Source of the DNA: Psychrobacter sp. NG254
Lineage (GTDB): Bacteria > Pseudomonadota > Gammaproteobacteria > Pseudomonadales > Moraxellaceae
Assembly (NCBI RefSeq): GCF_015277735.1
Contig: NZ_JADHDA010000001.1
Location: 558,001 to 622,000, forward strand
DNA: 64,000 nt
Direction: 5' to 3'
A program made the translations under genes and the position numbers. Below are positions 8,331 through 18,302 of this stretch, in pieces (the stretch's first letter is position 1; every line of letters starts with the position of its first letter). The notes beneath the pieces are model-generated. The model did not search any database, was not told the origin of the DNA, and worked only from the letters and a program-made list of their open reading frames with translations.

Positions 8331-8759
8331 TTAAAACTGTATTAAATGACTGTCATCTTGCATCATCATTGCAAGCTCACTGAGTCCTACCAATGTAAAT
8401 CCTGTCGCAAGATTGTTCCCTTCAAGCTGATGGCGCGCGCTGTTATCGTCATCACTAATGCCGCGGCTAAGTGCAGTACTGACGCACACGGGCAGCGCTA
8501 ACTGATACTGTTCAGCCAATGTCTGCCATTTTTTGGTCACATCGCTCTGATCTGCTGGTTGCCAACGCAGACAGTTAGCAGTATTTGCCGCATCACCATA
8601 AAAGAACACATTTAATTTTTTATTGTCTGTGCCCTCCTTGTTTGTGTCTTCTCTATTTGAGAGGCTCTGGAGGTAAGCGCGTGCATAACGTAACGCTAAG
8701 TGAGCCAATGGATGGCTGGGATCAGCAGTAATCAATAATAATGGGGTAGTGGTCGTCAT
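8331..8759 (-). CDS. tusD: Sulfurtransferase TusD (DsrE family)
   Basis: The catalytic subunit of TusBCD. The active-site Cys lies in LPVCVSTALSRGI, matching the region around Cys78 of E. coli TusD. It starts with the DsrE pattern PLLLITADPSHPLAHLALRYA and has VFFYGDAA. The ATG at 8759 was chosen over a GTG five codons upstream; an AGGTG sits 12 bases before it. A Glu/Asp/Lys-rich insertion (around residues 36-48) makes it slightly longer than the E. coli protein. First gene of the tusDCBE operon. Confidence 0.88.
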   Translation of the reverse strand: MTTTTPLLLITADPSHPLAHLALRYARAYLQSLSNREDTNKEGTDNKKLNVFFYGDAANTANCLRWQPADQSDVTKKWQTLAEQYQLALPVCVSTALSRGISDDDNSARHQLEGNNLATGFTLVGLSELAMMMQDDSHLIQF

Positions 8760-9262
8760 AGGGCGCGGTATCACCTATTATAGATAAGAGTGTAGAGAGC
8801 GTAATCAAGTTGCTGCTAATATGAATATGAATATCAAGCTACTAACTAGCAGTCATAAAAAAAGCCAATGCTATCATTACTGATACTATCACAAGGCGTA
8901 TTTTGGATGCCTGTGACAATGAGTTTGGTAGATGATACAAAATATAGCCGTTCATACTATTATTTTACAACAATATCGTGGTATAAAATTGTGCTTATAA
9001 TACGTTCAATACACATAAAAACAATGACGCAGGATAAGCTTTTTTGTAGATTATGTTTATCATTTTTATCAACCGTTTCTACCAAAAGTGTTTATGCTAC
9101 CATAAAGCGGCTCAAACCAAACAGCGGCATATTCATCAAAATGGTCATCAAACACGATTTTTGAGTATTAATGGCGCTGTGACTGCCTCGTAAGAAAAAA
9201 TAATAAACTTATGAGCTGGGTTCACGTAGTCTTACCATTCTATGCAAGGAATTTTTTTCACT
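8760..9262. other. Divergent intergenic region tusD/glnE
   Basis: About 500 AT-rich bases between divergent genes, so it should contain promoters for both tusD and glnE. A 98-codon frame (8868-9164) is open here but has poor codon use and no ribosome binding site, and I do not call it. I see no repeat or strong hairpin. Confidence 0.5.
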
Positions 9263-12127
9263 ATGTCATCTGTTACGCCCTCACGTATGAACAACGGTAT
9301 AGATTATCAGCCTACAATAGAGCAGCTACAAGTCCTGCAAACGGCGAGTGAGTTTGCTTATCAGATTTGGGAGAGTCGGACGGTCTCATGCCAAACGTTT
9401 TTGCGTAGCTATCCTCTAAACAGTACGCTAACACGCCAGCAAATCGATGATTTGATCCAAGATTATACGCTAGATGAGGATTACCAACTCGCTGATGAAG
9501 TCAAAGTCATGAGCGGCTTACGTAATTTGCGTACGCTACTGATGATGCGCTGGATTTGGCAAGATGCACTACAGATGATCAGCCTTGAGCAGTTGACGGA
9601 TGAGTTGTCTGAGTTTGCAGGCGGTTGTATCTCCTTTGCAAAAGAATATACCTATAAAAATCTGACGGCTCAATATGGTGAACCGACTTTTATCAATGCC
9701 CAAGGCAACGTGCAAATTGATGACATGGCCATTATGGCCATGGGCAAGCTTGGTGCTCATGAGCTAAATCTATCGAGTGATATTGACCTAATTTTTGTGC
9801 ATCAGGCACGCGGCGAAACCAATGGCAGTAAAGAAAAAGGCACGCGCAGTATAGACAATAAGCGTTTTATGACTCGATTGGGTCAAGGTATTATCAAACT
9901 GCTTGATAATAAAACAGCAGATGGGTTTGTCTTTCGGGTAGATATGCGCCTGCGACCCTGGGGTGATGGTAGCGACTTGGCCATTCACCTCTCAGCGTTG
10001 CAGAAGTATTTTGCTTTACATGGGAGAGCTTGGGAGCGCTTTGCTTGGCTAAAAGCGCGTGTGGTAGGTCAAATAGATCAGCCATTTTATGATGAGATAC
10101 AAGCATTGATTAAGCCCTTTGTCTTTCGCTATTATGTGGACTACAGTGCTTTTTCGGCATTGAGGGAGATGAAGTCGCTCATTCAAAACCAAGTTGCACA
10201 GCGTGAAGACTTGGATAATATTAAGCTGGGCGCGGGCGGCATCAGAGATATTGAATTCATTGTGCAGGCCTTTCAGTTGATCTATGGCGGCAGGCATCCG
10301 CAGCTACAAATAAAACCTTGCTTACAAGCCATGCAAGTATTACGTGAGATTGGTTATCTAGAGCAATCAACCTATGAGGGGTTACAAGCAGCGTATCGGT
10401 TCTTGCGCCGCTTGGAACACGGTATTCAAGCGATCAATGATCAACAGACTCAGCGACTACCACATGATACTCAGTGGCAGCATAATCTAGCGATAACGCT
10501 AGGGTTTACTGACTGGACTGCTTTACTCAGCCAGCTCAACCACCATCGAAATAATGTCAATGATCCGTTTGAGCGTATGGTGACTGAGCGTCAAGTACCA
10601 GATAATGAAGACACGGATCTGGAGCCAGAAGACTTAAATGAGCAGATCGCCCGTTTGAATGAAGTGCTCACCGCAGACAACCGTGAGCTATTACAGAATT
10701 TTTGGCAATCAAAAATGGTGGCCAATTTAAGTGAGGAAGCTCGCGAGCGTTTGGATGATGCCTATCCTGTCATCGTACATGCGCTACTTGCCCATCAAGA
10801 ACAGCAAAAACTGGCCAATACTGCCTTGCCACGACTGATTTCATTGCTTGAGGCCATTTGTCGTCGTTCTATCTACCTGGTCATGATTGCAGAAAACCCC
10901 AATGCCACCATTGAGCTGATTCCGATGCTGTCTGCTAGTCCATGGATTGCAAAAGAGCTGGCACAGTATCCTGTACTGTTAGATACTTTTTTGCAGCAGC
11001 GCTATCGCCACTTGCCAGACAAGCGTGAGCTACGTGATATTCTGCGTCAACAGTTACTGCGCGTCGAGCCTGATGATGAAGAAGAGCTGCTAAGCGTCCT
11101 ACGCCTATTTAAGAAAAACCAAGTATTAGCCGTCGCTGCCAGTGATGTGCTGGCTGAGCGTCCGATCATGAAAGTATCAGACTCGCTCACGTATATTGCT
11201 GAAGTGGTACTGGAGGCTGCGCTGGAGCGTGCTTTTGCGGAGATTGTGAACCGCTATGGTTATCCGATTGGCCAAGATGGTGATCCGGTCACTGAAGCAG
11301 ATTGCGGTTTTGCCATTATCGGTTATGGCAAGCTTGGTGGGCTTGAGCTGTCCTACTCATCTGACCTAGACTTGGTATTTTTGCATAAAATAAAAGAGCA
11401 AGGCATGACCACGGGTGAAAAATCGGTGAGTGGGATGAAGTTTGCTGCGCGTCTGGTACAAAAGCTGATGAACTATCTGAACACGCAAACGCGAGATGGC
11501 AGAGCATATGAGATTGACATGCGCCTGCGGCCGTCAGGTAATGCTGGCATGATGGTGGTGTCATATAATGCCTTTGAAACCTATCAGATGGATAAAGCAT
11601 GGTCATGGGAGCATCAAGCTCTGGTGCGTGCTCGAGCGATTTGCGGCGACAGGCGAGTGACGGCACGCTTTTGTGATATTCGCCGAGAGGTATTGGCACT
11701 GCCGCGCACGTTAGATCAGGTGCGTAGTGAAGTCACTAGCATGCGTATAAAAATGCAAAAGCATTTGGGCACCAATCAATGGCAGCAACAAGCCGGTAAA
11801 TTTCATCTCAAGCAAGATGCAGGCGGTATTGTCGATATTGAGTTCCTAGCGCAATTTGCGGTATTGGCTTATTCGCATGAATACCCAAGCTTGACTAAGT
11901 GGAGTGACAACGTGCGTATTTTTGAGGAAGTTGCGTCACTTGGTATTTGGGAGGCGCAAGTCTGTCAAGATTTGACAGATGCCTATCTAAGGATACGTGC
12001 AGCCACTCACCAGCTTGCCTTGTCAGAGCAGTCACTACTCGTTGACGAGTCTCTGTGGCAAGAAACCCGCGCATTGGTACAATCGCAGTGGCAGCATCTC
12101 ATGGGCGTAGCACCTACCGAAAAATAA
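9263..12127 (+). CDS. glnE: Bifunctional glutamine synthetase adenylyltransferase/adenylyl-removing enzyme
   Basis: GlnE adds AMP to, and phosphorolytically removes it from, a tyrosine of glutamine synthetase in response to PII and glutamine. Both nucleotidyltransferase domains are intact: the N-terminal deadenylylase has GKLGAHELNLSSDIDL near residue 160, and the C-terminal adenylylase has GYGKLGGLELSYSSDLDL near residue 686. Repeated DMRLRP and GGIRDIEF/GGIVDIEF elements follow each. At 954 residues it is of usual length. The ATG at 9263 has AAGGA upstream; an ATG seven codons earlier overlaps that site and is less likely. It is followed by ilvE after 295 bases without a visible terminator. 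Confidence 0.97.
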   Translation: MSSVTPSRMNNGIDYQPTIEQLQVLQTASEFAYQIWESRTVSCQTFLRSYPLNSTLTRQQIDDLIQDYTLDEDYQLADEVKVMSGLRNLRTLLMMRWIWQDALQMISLEQLTDELSEFAGGCISFAKEYTYKNLTAQYGEPTFINAQGNVQIDDMAIMAMGKLGAHELNLSSDIDLIFVHQARGETNGSKEKGTRSIDNKRFMTRLGQGIIKLLDNKTADGFVFRVDMRLRPWGDGSDLAIHLSALQKYFALHGRAWERFAWLKARVVGQIDQPFYDEIQALIKPFVFRYYVDYSAFSALREMKSLIQNQVAQREDLDNIKLGAGGIRDIEFIVQAFQLIYGGRHPQLQIKPCLQAMQVLREIGYLEQSTYEGLQAAYRFLRRLEHGIQAINDQQTQRLPHDTQWQHNLAITLGFTDWTALLSQLNHHRNNVNDPFERMVTERQVPDNEDTDLEPEDLNEQIARLNEVLTADNRELLQNFWQSKMVANLSEEARERLDDAYPVIVHALLAHQEQQKLANTALPRLISLLEAICRRSIYLVMIAENPNATIELIPMLSASPWIAKELAQYPVLLDTFLQQRYRHLPDKRELRDILRQQLLRVEPDDEEELLSVLRLFKKNQVLAVAASDVLAERPIMKVSDSLTYIAEVVLEAALERAFAEIVNRYGYPIGQDGDPVTEADCGFAIIGYGKLGGLELSYSSDLDLVFLHKIKEQGMTTGEKSVSGMKFAARLVQKLMNYLNTQTRDGRAYEIDMRLRPSGNAGMMVVSYNAFETYQMDKAWSWEHQALVRARAICGDRRVTARFCDIRREVLALPRTLDQVRSEVTSMRIKMQKHLGTNQWQQQAGKFHLKQDAGGIVDIEFLAQFAVLAYSHEYPSLTKWSDNVRIFEEVASLGIWEAQVCQDLTDAYLRIRAATHQLALSEQSLLVDESLWQETRALVQSQWQHLMGVAPTEK

Positions 12128-12422
12128 TATCCAAAATTTTTTACTGGAGTCTTGCCGACCGTCAAAGAGACGCTTACACTGTAATGCTTTATCATAATTA
12201 ATAAGCCTATGATAACAAACCAAAAGAGTTCATTTGCCAATACGGCCAGTGATATAATCGATCGCACATCGTCATTACACTGTCAGTCGCGGGTCATAAT
12301 AACGCTGTATTTTAGGCAATAAAAAGTGGCGCTGCGGTATTATCATACGATGTTGATCAATACTCTTAAATACAACCTACCTAAAAAAAGTTAGACGTCA
12401 GTGCTAACATAAGGACTATAAA

Positions 12423-13352
12423 ATGAACATGGCAACACAAGATGGTAAGCTTTGGATGAATGGCACGATGATTGAACAGCCAGATGCTAAGGTACATGTG
12501 CTCACACATAGCTTGCATTATGGTATGGCGGTTTTTGAAGGCGTGCGCGCGTATCAGACGGCTGACAATCGTACCGCTATTTTTCGCCTAAAAGAACACA
12601 CCGAGCGTCTGCTTGGCTCAGCGAAAATCTTTCAAATGGATGTGCCTTTTGATGCAGCCACTTTAGAGCAAGCACATAAGGATGTGGTCAAGCAAAACAA
12701 CTTGGCAGAAGCCTATATTCGCCCGCTTATCTGGGTCGGTGCAGAAAAGCTTGGTTTGTCATCACGTGACAACAGCATCAACGCGATGGTTGCGGCATGG
12801 CACTGGGGCGCTTATCTGGGTGAAGAGGGTATCAAAAACGGTATCCGTGTAAAAACCTCTTCATTTACCCATCACATGACCAATGTGACCATGTGTAAGG
12901 CTAAGGCGTCTAGTAACTATCCTGTGTCTATCATGGCCAACCAAGAAGTGACTCGCAACGGCTATGACGAAGCTATCTTGATGGATCCGCAAGGTTATGT
13001 CTGCCAAGGCGCAGGCGAAAACCTGTTCTTAGTAAAAGATGGTGTACTACATACGCCAGACTTAGCAGGCGGGGCACTTGACGGTATTACGCGTCGCACT
13101 ATCATTCAGTTCGCTGATGATCTAGGTATTAAAGTCGTTGAGCGTCGTATCACTCGTGATGAGTTTTACTTAGCAGATGAAATCTTTATGACGGGTACGG
13201 CTGCTGAAGTCACACCTATCCGTGAATACGATGATCGCACGGTCGGTAATGGCGGCCGCGGACCTTTGACTGAGAAACTCCAAACCTTATACTTCGATGT
13301 GGTACATGGCCGCAATGAGCAGTATATGGATTGGTTAAGCTTTATTGACTGA
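12423..13352 (+). CDS. ilvE: Branched-chain amino acid aminotransferase
   Basis: A PLP enzyme that catalyses the last step of leucine, isoleucine and valine synthesis and the first step of their breakdown. Class IV features are SLHYGMAVFEGVRAY near the start, the Schiff-base lysine at about residue 161 in CKAKASSNYP, and the cofactor-phosphate segments GAGENLF and TGTAAEVTPI. The length of 309 residues is normal. AAGGAC lies 8 bases before the ATG. It has a strong terminator immediately downstream. Confidence 0.97.
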   Translation: MNMATQDGKLWMNGTMIEQPDAKVHVLTHSLHYGMAVFEGVRAYQTADNRTAIFRLKEHTERLLGSAKIFQMDVPFDAATLEQAHKDVVKQNNLAEAYIRPLIWVGAEKLGLSSRDNSINAMVAAWHWGAYLGEEGIKNGIRVKTSSFTHHMTNVTMCKAKASSNYPVSIMANQEVTRNGYDEAILMDPQGYVCQGAGENLFLVKDGVLHTPDLAGGALDGITRRTIIQFADDLGIKVVERRITRDEFYLADEIFMTGTAAEVTPIREYDDRTVGNGGRGPLTEKLQTLYFDVVHGRNEQYMDWLSFID

Positions 13353-13379
13353 TAAAGCGGTTACTTTGAAGACCAAAAA

Positions 13380-13409
13380 GGCTGAACATAATTGTTCAGT
13401 CTTTTTTTT
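13380..13409 (+). terminator. Intrinsic terminator of ilvE
   Basis: Stem GGCTGAACA/TGTTCAGTC with loop TAAT, followed by eight T residues. Confidence 0.9.
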
Positions 13410-13458
13410 ATGCTAATATAGCCATCATATTTATTCATAATATTAAAGTGAGCAGTCA

Positions 13459-14295
13459 ATGCCAATAGATTCTAGTACAGCAGATACTCAAAATATCAAA
13501 CAAATCATCTGTATTAAATGGGGCACAAAATATGGTGCCGATTATGCCAATAAACTATATGGCATGGTATCTCGCAACATTACACCACCATTTAGATTTG
13601 TCTGCTTCACTGATGATACAACAGATGTCCGTCCAGAAATTGAATGCCAAGCGCTACCACCATTAGATGTCACTATGCCAACCAATACACTCGGTAAGTG
13701 GCCAAAGTCTCGCTTGTGGGGTGAAAAGCTAGGTGATTTGACAGGGACAGTACTGTTCGTAGATTTGGATGTGATTATCGTAGATAGTCTCGATCCTTTC
13801 TTTGAATACGGCAAGCCAGACGATGTTATTTTGTCTTATAACCCTAGTAATCCGCTAGAGCGCTTGGGACAGACATCTTGCTTTAGATTTCAGATAGGGG
13901 CGCTTGTCTCACTGCAAGAAAAGTTTAAAGCAGATCCGCAAGGTATCGCTGATGAGTATCGTTTTGAGCAGCGTTTTGTCACTCGTAATGCACCCGGTGG
14001 TGTGAAGCTATTTCCAAAGGCGTGGGTCGCACATTTTAGACGCAAATGTCGTCAACCGTTTCCGTTCAACTACTTTAAAGAACCAAAGATTCCTAAAGGC
14101 GCTCGTCTGGTTATCTTCCCTGGTGACTTGTATCCAACGCATGCGATCGAAGGTAGATATAACAAAAACGCTGCTAATAACGCCAAGGATCATTTGAAGC
14201 AACTGGCTGAACCCAAAAATATGAAGAGACCGCTGCGTCATCTTCGTCATTTTATCTTGCCAGTAGGATGGATTGAAAAGTACTGGAAGGAATAG
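13459..14295 (+). CDS. Glycosyltransferase with DxD motif (surface glycan locus)
   Basis: A 278-residue GT-A-fold protein, probably transferring a sugar in lipooligosaccharide synthesis. It begins IICIKWGTKYGADYANKLY and FVCFTDDT (nucleotide-binding strand), with the metal-binding DLD at residues 101-103 in LFVDLDVIIVDSLDPFF. It has no membrane segment or signal and should act at the cytoplasmic face. A clear paralogue lies on the minus strand at 23035-23835 and shares the KWG-KYG-Y-N-LY-MVSR start, the DxD block and the C-terminal P-A-I segment. GTGAG lies upstream of the ATG. The donor and acceptor are unknown. Confidence 0.82.
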   Translation: MPIDSSTADTQNIKQIICIKWGTKYGADYANKLYGMVSRNITPPFRFVCFTDDTTDVRPEIECQALPPLDVTMPTNTLGKWPKSRLWGEKLGDLTGTVLFVDLDVIIVDSLDPFFEYGKPDDVILSYNPSNPLERLGQTSCFRFQIGALVSLQEKFKADPQGIADEYRFEQRFVTRNAPGGVKLFPKAWVAHFRRKCRQPFPFNYFKEPKIPKGARLVIFPGDLYPTHAIEGRYNKNAANNAKDHLKQLAEPKNMKRPLRHLRHFILPVGWIEKYWKE

Positions 14296-14399
14296 GCTTA
14301 ATTCTATATTTAAGTATTGCATAGTAGCAGTGAGTGTTGATGCTTTCTATGCTCATAAATATGAACGTAGAAAGCATGATTTAGTGAATGGATAAAATT

Positions 14400-15266
14400 A
14401 TGAAAACAAACGATGCTATTAGAGTCTTTGTTGGCTGTGACCCAAATAACTGTGATCTAGAGCAGATGATGGTGTTAGATTATAGTATTCACAAACACAC
14501 CAGTGTACCCGTTGAGATAGTATGGATGCAGCTATCGCGCGATCCTAGTAGCTATTGGTATTCTAATCCCGAGGCTGGCGAGGGCTGGAATACTACTAAA
14601 TGGTCGACACCTTTCTCAGGATTCCGTTGGGCAATTCCAGAATACTGCAATTATTCTGGACGAGCCATTTATATGGATGCTGATGTCATTATTTTAGATG
14701 ATCTAGCAAAGCTATGGCAGCATCCTATTGAAGGGCAGTCCATAGTGGCGGCCAAAACGAATGCTGATATGACTCGTCTATGTACCTGTATATGGGATTG
14801 CGATGCTGCAAAAAACGTTGTTTTTCCTATCGAGAAACTTAGAAAAGATCCCAAAAGTCATAAAGAAATGATGGCTTTATTCAAGAAAAACACGCAATTG
14901 ATTGAGTCTTATCAAGACAGTTATAACTGTATAGATGGTGAAAACTTAGCAGTAGAAGAAATCAAAATTTTGCATTACTCAGATATGGGAACGCAATTCA
15001 GTCATAAGTACTCGTTACCTAGAGTGAATGAGGAAGGAATCGAGCATTGGTTTGACGGAGAAGTTCTGCCACATCCAAGACAAGATTTGGTCGACCTTTT
15101 CGATGACTATTATAATGAAGCACTTACTGCTGGATATCATCTAGAGAGCTATAGAATTGAGCCTTTTGGTGCTTTTCCAAAGAAATCCCAGCAAGGCTAT
15201 ATTGGTAATAAGGTGACTCGTCCAAAAGCCTCCAAATCTCTATTTGCAAAATTATTCAAGCGTTGA
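14400..15266 (+). CDS. Glycosyltransferase, GT8-like
   Basis: A 288-residue predicted cytoplasmic glycosyltransferase. It starts IRVFVGCDPNNCDLEQMMVLDYSI, as GT8 enzymes do, and has the Mn-binding DAD at residues 93-95 in AIYMDADVIILDDL. A conserved His-rich end of the catalytic domain (ILHYSDMGTQFSHKY) is present. The ATG at 14400 is preferred because GGAT precedes it; another in-frame ATG lies four codons upstream at 14388. It sits between two other glycosyltransferase genes in the same direction with short AT-rich gaps, suggesting one transcription unit. The sugar is unknown. Confidence 0.82.
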   Translation: MKTNDAIRVFVGCDPNNCDLEQMMVLDYSIHKHTSVPVEIVWMQLSRDPSSYWYSNPEAGEGWNTTKWSTPFSGFRWAIPEYCNYSGRAIYMDADVIILDDLAKLWQHPIEGQSIVAAKTNADMTRLCTCIWDCDAAKNVVFPIEKLRKDPKSHKEMMALFKKNTQLIESYQDSYNCIDGENLAVEEIKILHYSDMGTQFSHKYSLPRVNEEGIEHWFDGEVLPHPRQDLVDLFDDYYNEALTAGYHLESYRIEPFGAFPKKSQQGYIGNKVTRPKASKSLFAKLFKR

Positions 15267-15330
15267 TTCATTTAACATAATAATATTTCACACACTAAAT
15301 GAATAGAAATTCATCCATAGGTTATCGTTT

Positions 15331-16431
15331 ATGAAGCAGCATAAAAAAATAGCGTTGCTCGCTATTAATTGTCTACAAGGTGGAGGGGCAGAGCGAGTTG
15401 TTCTTACTTTAGGACAGGGATTTTATGAATTAGGATACGAAGTACATATTTTAAGGTTTAAGCCAAGGGTCGAATATGATCTTAATCCAAACCTTATTTA
15501 TCATGTGCTCAAATTCAAACCCTATAAGATGATACCAGGAGCACAGCGTCGCGATAAGTTTTTTGCTTATGCGGTAGATCGTTATGTCAAAAAAAATATT
15601 GGACAGCCTGATATCATTTTGTCGAACCTTGATCGTTCAGATAGTATCTTTAGCTACAGTAGCCTGCCGAATATCATTTATGTGATTCATAATACTTTGT
15701 CACTACTTTATAAGTTTGCAAAAACAGATGTGGGTCATCAGAGAAAAGAAAACTTTACGAGAATTTATTCTAAAAATCCTTGTGCCTGTGTCAGCAATGG
15801 CGTAGAAAGGGATTTTGTAGAAAACTTTGGTCATGTTACTTCAACAACGGCAATACATAATCCAATTGATAGAGACGGTATTCAAAAATTAGCTGATGCT
15901 TTTATTCCAGAATATCAAAATTATATTATTCACGTTGGCAGTTTTAAAGAAGCAAAACGTCACGATGTGCTTTTGAGAGCTTATGCAAAGACAGATCAGT
16001 CTTTACCATTGCTTCTTTTGGGCAAAGGCAAGCTTCAAAGTAAGATAGAGGAGTTGGTCGTAGAGCTCAAGCTAGAAGATAAGGTGGTTTTTTTAGGCTT
16101 CCATGAGAACCCTTTTCCTTATATAAAGCATGCGCAATTTAAAGTACTAACTTCTGACTGGGAAGGTTTTGCTTTGGTGATTGCAGAGTCTTTAGTTTTA
16201 GGAACACCAGTTATCAGTACTGACTGCCAGTCTGGGCCAAGTGAGTTATTGCCTCAGAAAAACCTAATGCCTATGAGAGACATAGATGCTATTGCAGCTA
16301 AATTAAGCTTAGCAATGAAGAATCCAGAGCAATTTCAGTCTGAATTTAGTGAAACGCTCCTCCCTGTCACAATAGCAAAGAAATATATTGAATTCGCATC
16401 GAATTTTGAGAATACAGATAAGGGATCTTAA
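15331..16431 (+). CDS. Glycosyltransferase family 4
   Basis: A 366-residue GT-B retaining glycosyltransferase. The N-terminal glycine-rich loop is CLQGGGAERVV; the C-terminal domain has IIHVGSFKEAKRHDVLLRAY and the GT4 E-x7-E motif in EGFALVIAESL (Glu278 and Glu286), then GTPVISTDCQSGPSELL. It is paralogous to the gene at 20943-22064, to which it aligns along its whole length. It is noticeably more AT-rich than its paralogue and its neighbours, by eye. Its last four bases overlap the end of the convergent hypothetical gene. Confidence 0.9.
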   Translation: MKQHKKIALLAINCLQGGGAERVVLTLGQGFYELGYEVHILRFKPRVEYDLNPNLIYHVLKFKPYKMIPGAQRRDKFFAYAVDRYVKKNIGQPDIILSNLDRSDSIFSYSSLPNIIYVIHNTLSLLYKFAKTDVGHQRKENFTRIYSKNPCACVSNGVERDFVENFGHVTSTTAIHNPIDRDGIQKLADAFIPEYQNYIIHVGSFKEAKRHDVLLRAYAKTDQSLPLLLLGKGKLQSKIEELVVELKLEDKVVFLGFHENPFPYIKHAQFKVLTSDWEGFALVIAESLVLGTPVISTDCQSGPSELLPQKNLMPMRDIDAIAAKLSLAMKNPEQFQSEFSETLLPVTIAKKYIEFASNFENTDKGS

Positions 16432-17195
16432 TCTAACCACCATTTGGACCAATCATCTCTATGCAATTGCCGTAGCGTGGCAAAAGCACTCTGATTATTC
16501 TGTAGTTTTTCGAATACAGCGAGCAGTATAGTAGTAGCTAATTTGTCGACTTTGTGGAATTTGTGATAGCGCTTGCGCATATTTCTCAGACTGTCATCGG
16601 TGCCGATACGAAAATAAGTGAGACCATCATATAAAGACAAGTCGCCGGCATACAGTATGTCGGTTTTTTCATCTAATAATGCTATGGGTTCGGCATCAGG
16701 AGGGGCTTGTAAAAAGTTTTTGGTCTCATAAGCTCGGACAGTATTCATTAGTGTAATGACATTCATCAAAATAGCGGCTCTATTGACGTTATCTGAGTGA
16801 TCGATGAAAGTATCGCAGGCTGAAACTATCCAGCGTAGGGACAGGTTTTCTAATAAATAATGGTTCTCTGCCACCCACAGCCTTTCGAATTCTGCAAATA
16901 TTTTGTCTATTTTGTATTTACGGCGCATCAATATAATGAGTGTATTGTGATAAAAGCAGAGTTCAGACTCACCCAAGGATTGATGCTTTAAGTTATTTAA
17001 ATGACTTTCTAACGCTTTGCTCTTACGTTCGTCTGTCAGCGTCTCAACATCGCACATTGACTCTGTAATCATTGTTGCTTTCATGTCGTCAAAGCTTTTG
17101 CCATCATAGTTTTTGATAACCTTGCCCGCATTCAATCTTTTTTCACTTCGAAAGATTAATAGCAGTTTTCTTTGCCAGTTTGAAGGTGTAGTCAT
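16428..17195 (-). CDS. Hypothetical protein of the glycan locus
   Basis: A 255-residue mostly helical, soluble protein that I do not recognise. It has a basic N-terminus (NWQRKLLLIFRSEKRL), no signal or membrane segment, and a C-terminal RNMRKRYHKFHKVDK-rich segment before ...DDWSKWWLD. An AAGGA site lies 10 bases before the ATG. It is downstream of stealth, ugd and the epimerase on the same strand after a 93-base gap, so a role in the same glycan pathway is possible, but nothing in the sequence shows it. Its stop overlaps the end of the opposing glycosyltransferase gene by four bases. Confidence 0.75.
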   Translation of the reverse strand: MTTPSNWQRKLLLIFRSEKRLNAGKVIKNYDGKSFDDMKATMITESMCDVETLTDERKSKALESHLNNLKHQSLGESELCFYHNTLIILMRRKYKIDKIFAEFERLWVAENHYLLENLSLRWIVSACDTFIDHSDNVNRAAILMNVITLMNTVRAYETKNFLQAPPDAEPIALLDEKTDILYAGDLSLYDGLTYFRIGTDDSLRNMRKRYHKFHKVDKLATTILLAVFEKLQNNQSAFATLRQLHRDDWSKWWLD

Positions 17196-17288
17196 GTCAC
17201 TAAAATCCTTTGAACAAATATGATACGATTAGAGCTTAAACGTCTATCTAAAAAATTGATACTAAAGTGGTTTATGAAATATTTTTAT

Positions 17289-18302
17289 TCAAACTGAATA
17301 ATATCGCTTATACCATTCGACAAATTTTGCGATTCCATCTTCTATATTGGTTTCAGGCTTAAATCCAATATCATCCACCAATTCGTCTATATCTGCATAA
17401 GTAATGGGCACATCGCCTGCCTGCATGGGTAGCAGGTTTTCATTGGCCTTTATACCACAAGCATCCTCGATGGCGGTGATGAAACGACGCAGCGTAATAG
17501 GTTGGTTATTACCGATATTATAAATTTTATAAGGGGCTGCTGCTGTCGTAATACCAGAGTGTTGGTTAGCCGGTACTTTTTTCATTACTCCTATGATGCC
17601 TTTAATAATATCATCAATGTAGGTAAAGTCACGCTGCATATCACCATTGTTAAACACATCAATCGGTTCACCAGCTAGGATTTTTTTGGTAAAAGAAAAA
17701 TAAGCCATGTCTGGTCTGCCATAAGGACCGTAGACGGTAAAAAACCGCAGTCCTGTCGTAGGAATGTTATACAAGTGGCTATAACTGTGTGCCATGAGCT
17801 CGTTAGATTTTTTGGTAGCGGCGTATAGACTGATAGGAAAATCAACACAGTCGGCAGTTGTAAATGGCTGCTTGATATTCATGCCATAGACAGAGCTAGA
17901 GCTGGCATAGATCAGATGCTTGATATTATGGTGGCGACAGCCCTCAAGGATATTTACAAACCCGACCACATTTGAGTCAATGTATGCATTTGGGTTTTCG
18001 ATAGAGTAGCGTACGCCTGCTTGCGCGCCTAGATTGATAACTGTATCGAACTGATAGGCGGAAAAAAGCTCAGCCATGGCTTTGCGATCAGCCAGATCTA
18101 GCTTAATGAACGTAAAATTTTCTAGTGTTGAGACGCTATTCAATATCTCTAAACGCTCTGCTTTTAGGCCTGTGTCATAATAATCGTTAAGATTATCAAT
18201 GCCAACGATCAGCAATGCTTCATCAGATAGGTGCGTCTCTAACAATGCTTTGATTAAATGAAAGCCAATGAAGCCCGCTGCGCCAGTTACTAGTACTTTC
18301 AT
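17289..18302 (-). CDS. UDP-glucuronate 4-epimerase-like NAD-dependent epimerase
   Basis: An extended short-chain dehydrogenase of 337 residues with the NAD-binding motif GAAGFIG (residues 7-13), the catalytic SLYAATKKSNELMAHSY (YxxxK) and FTVYGPYGRPDMAYFSF, which is characteristic of UDP-glucuronic acid epimerases that make UDP-galacturonic acid for capsule or LOS. The preceding gene makes its expected substrate. Its ATG overlaps the ugd stop by one base (TGATG), so translation is coupled. Substrate specificity is inferred from family and neighbour. Confidence 0.88.
   Translation of the reverse strand: MKVLVTGAAGFIGFHLIKALLETHLSDEALLIVGIDNLNDYYDTGLKAERLEILNSVSTLENFTFIKLDLADRKAMAELFSAYQFDTVINLGAQAGVRYSIENPNAYIDSNVVGFVNILEGCRHHNIKHLIYASSSSVYGMNIKQPFTTADCVDFPISLYAATKKSNELMAHSYSHLYNIPTTGLRFFTVYGPYGRPDMAYFSFTKKILAGEPIDVFNNGDMQRDFTYIDDIIKGIIGVMKKVPANQHSGITTAAAPYKIYNIGNNQPITLRRFITAIEDACGIKANENLLPMQAGDVPITYADIDELVDDIGFKPETNIEDGIAKFVEWYKRYYSV

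Noticed and set aside
8868..9164. A 98-codon plus-strand frame upstream of glnE
   Set aside because: No ribosome binding site, poor composition for a protein, and it lies in promoter space between divergent genes.
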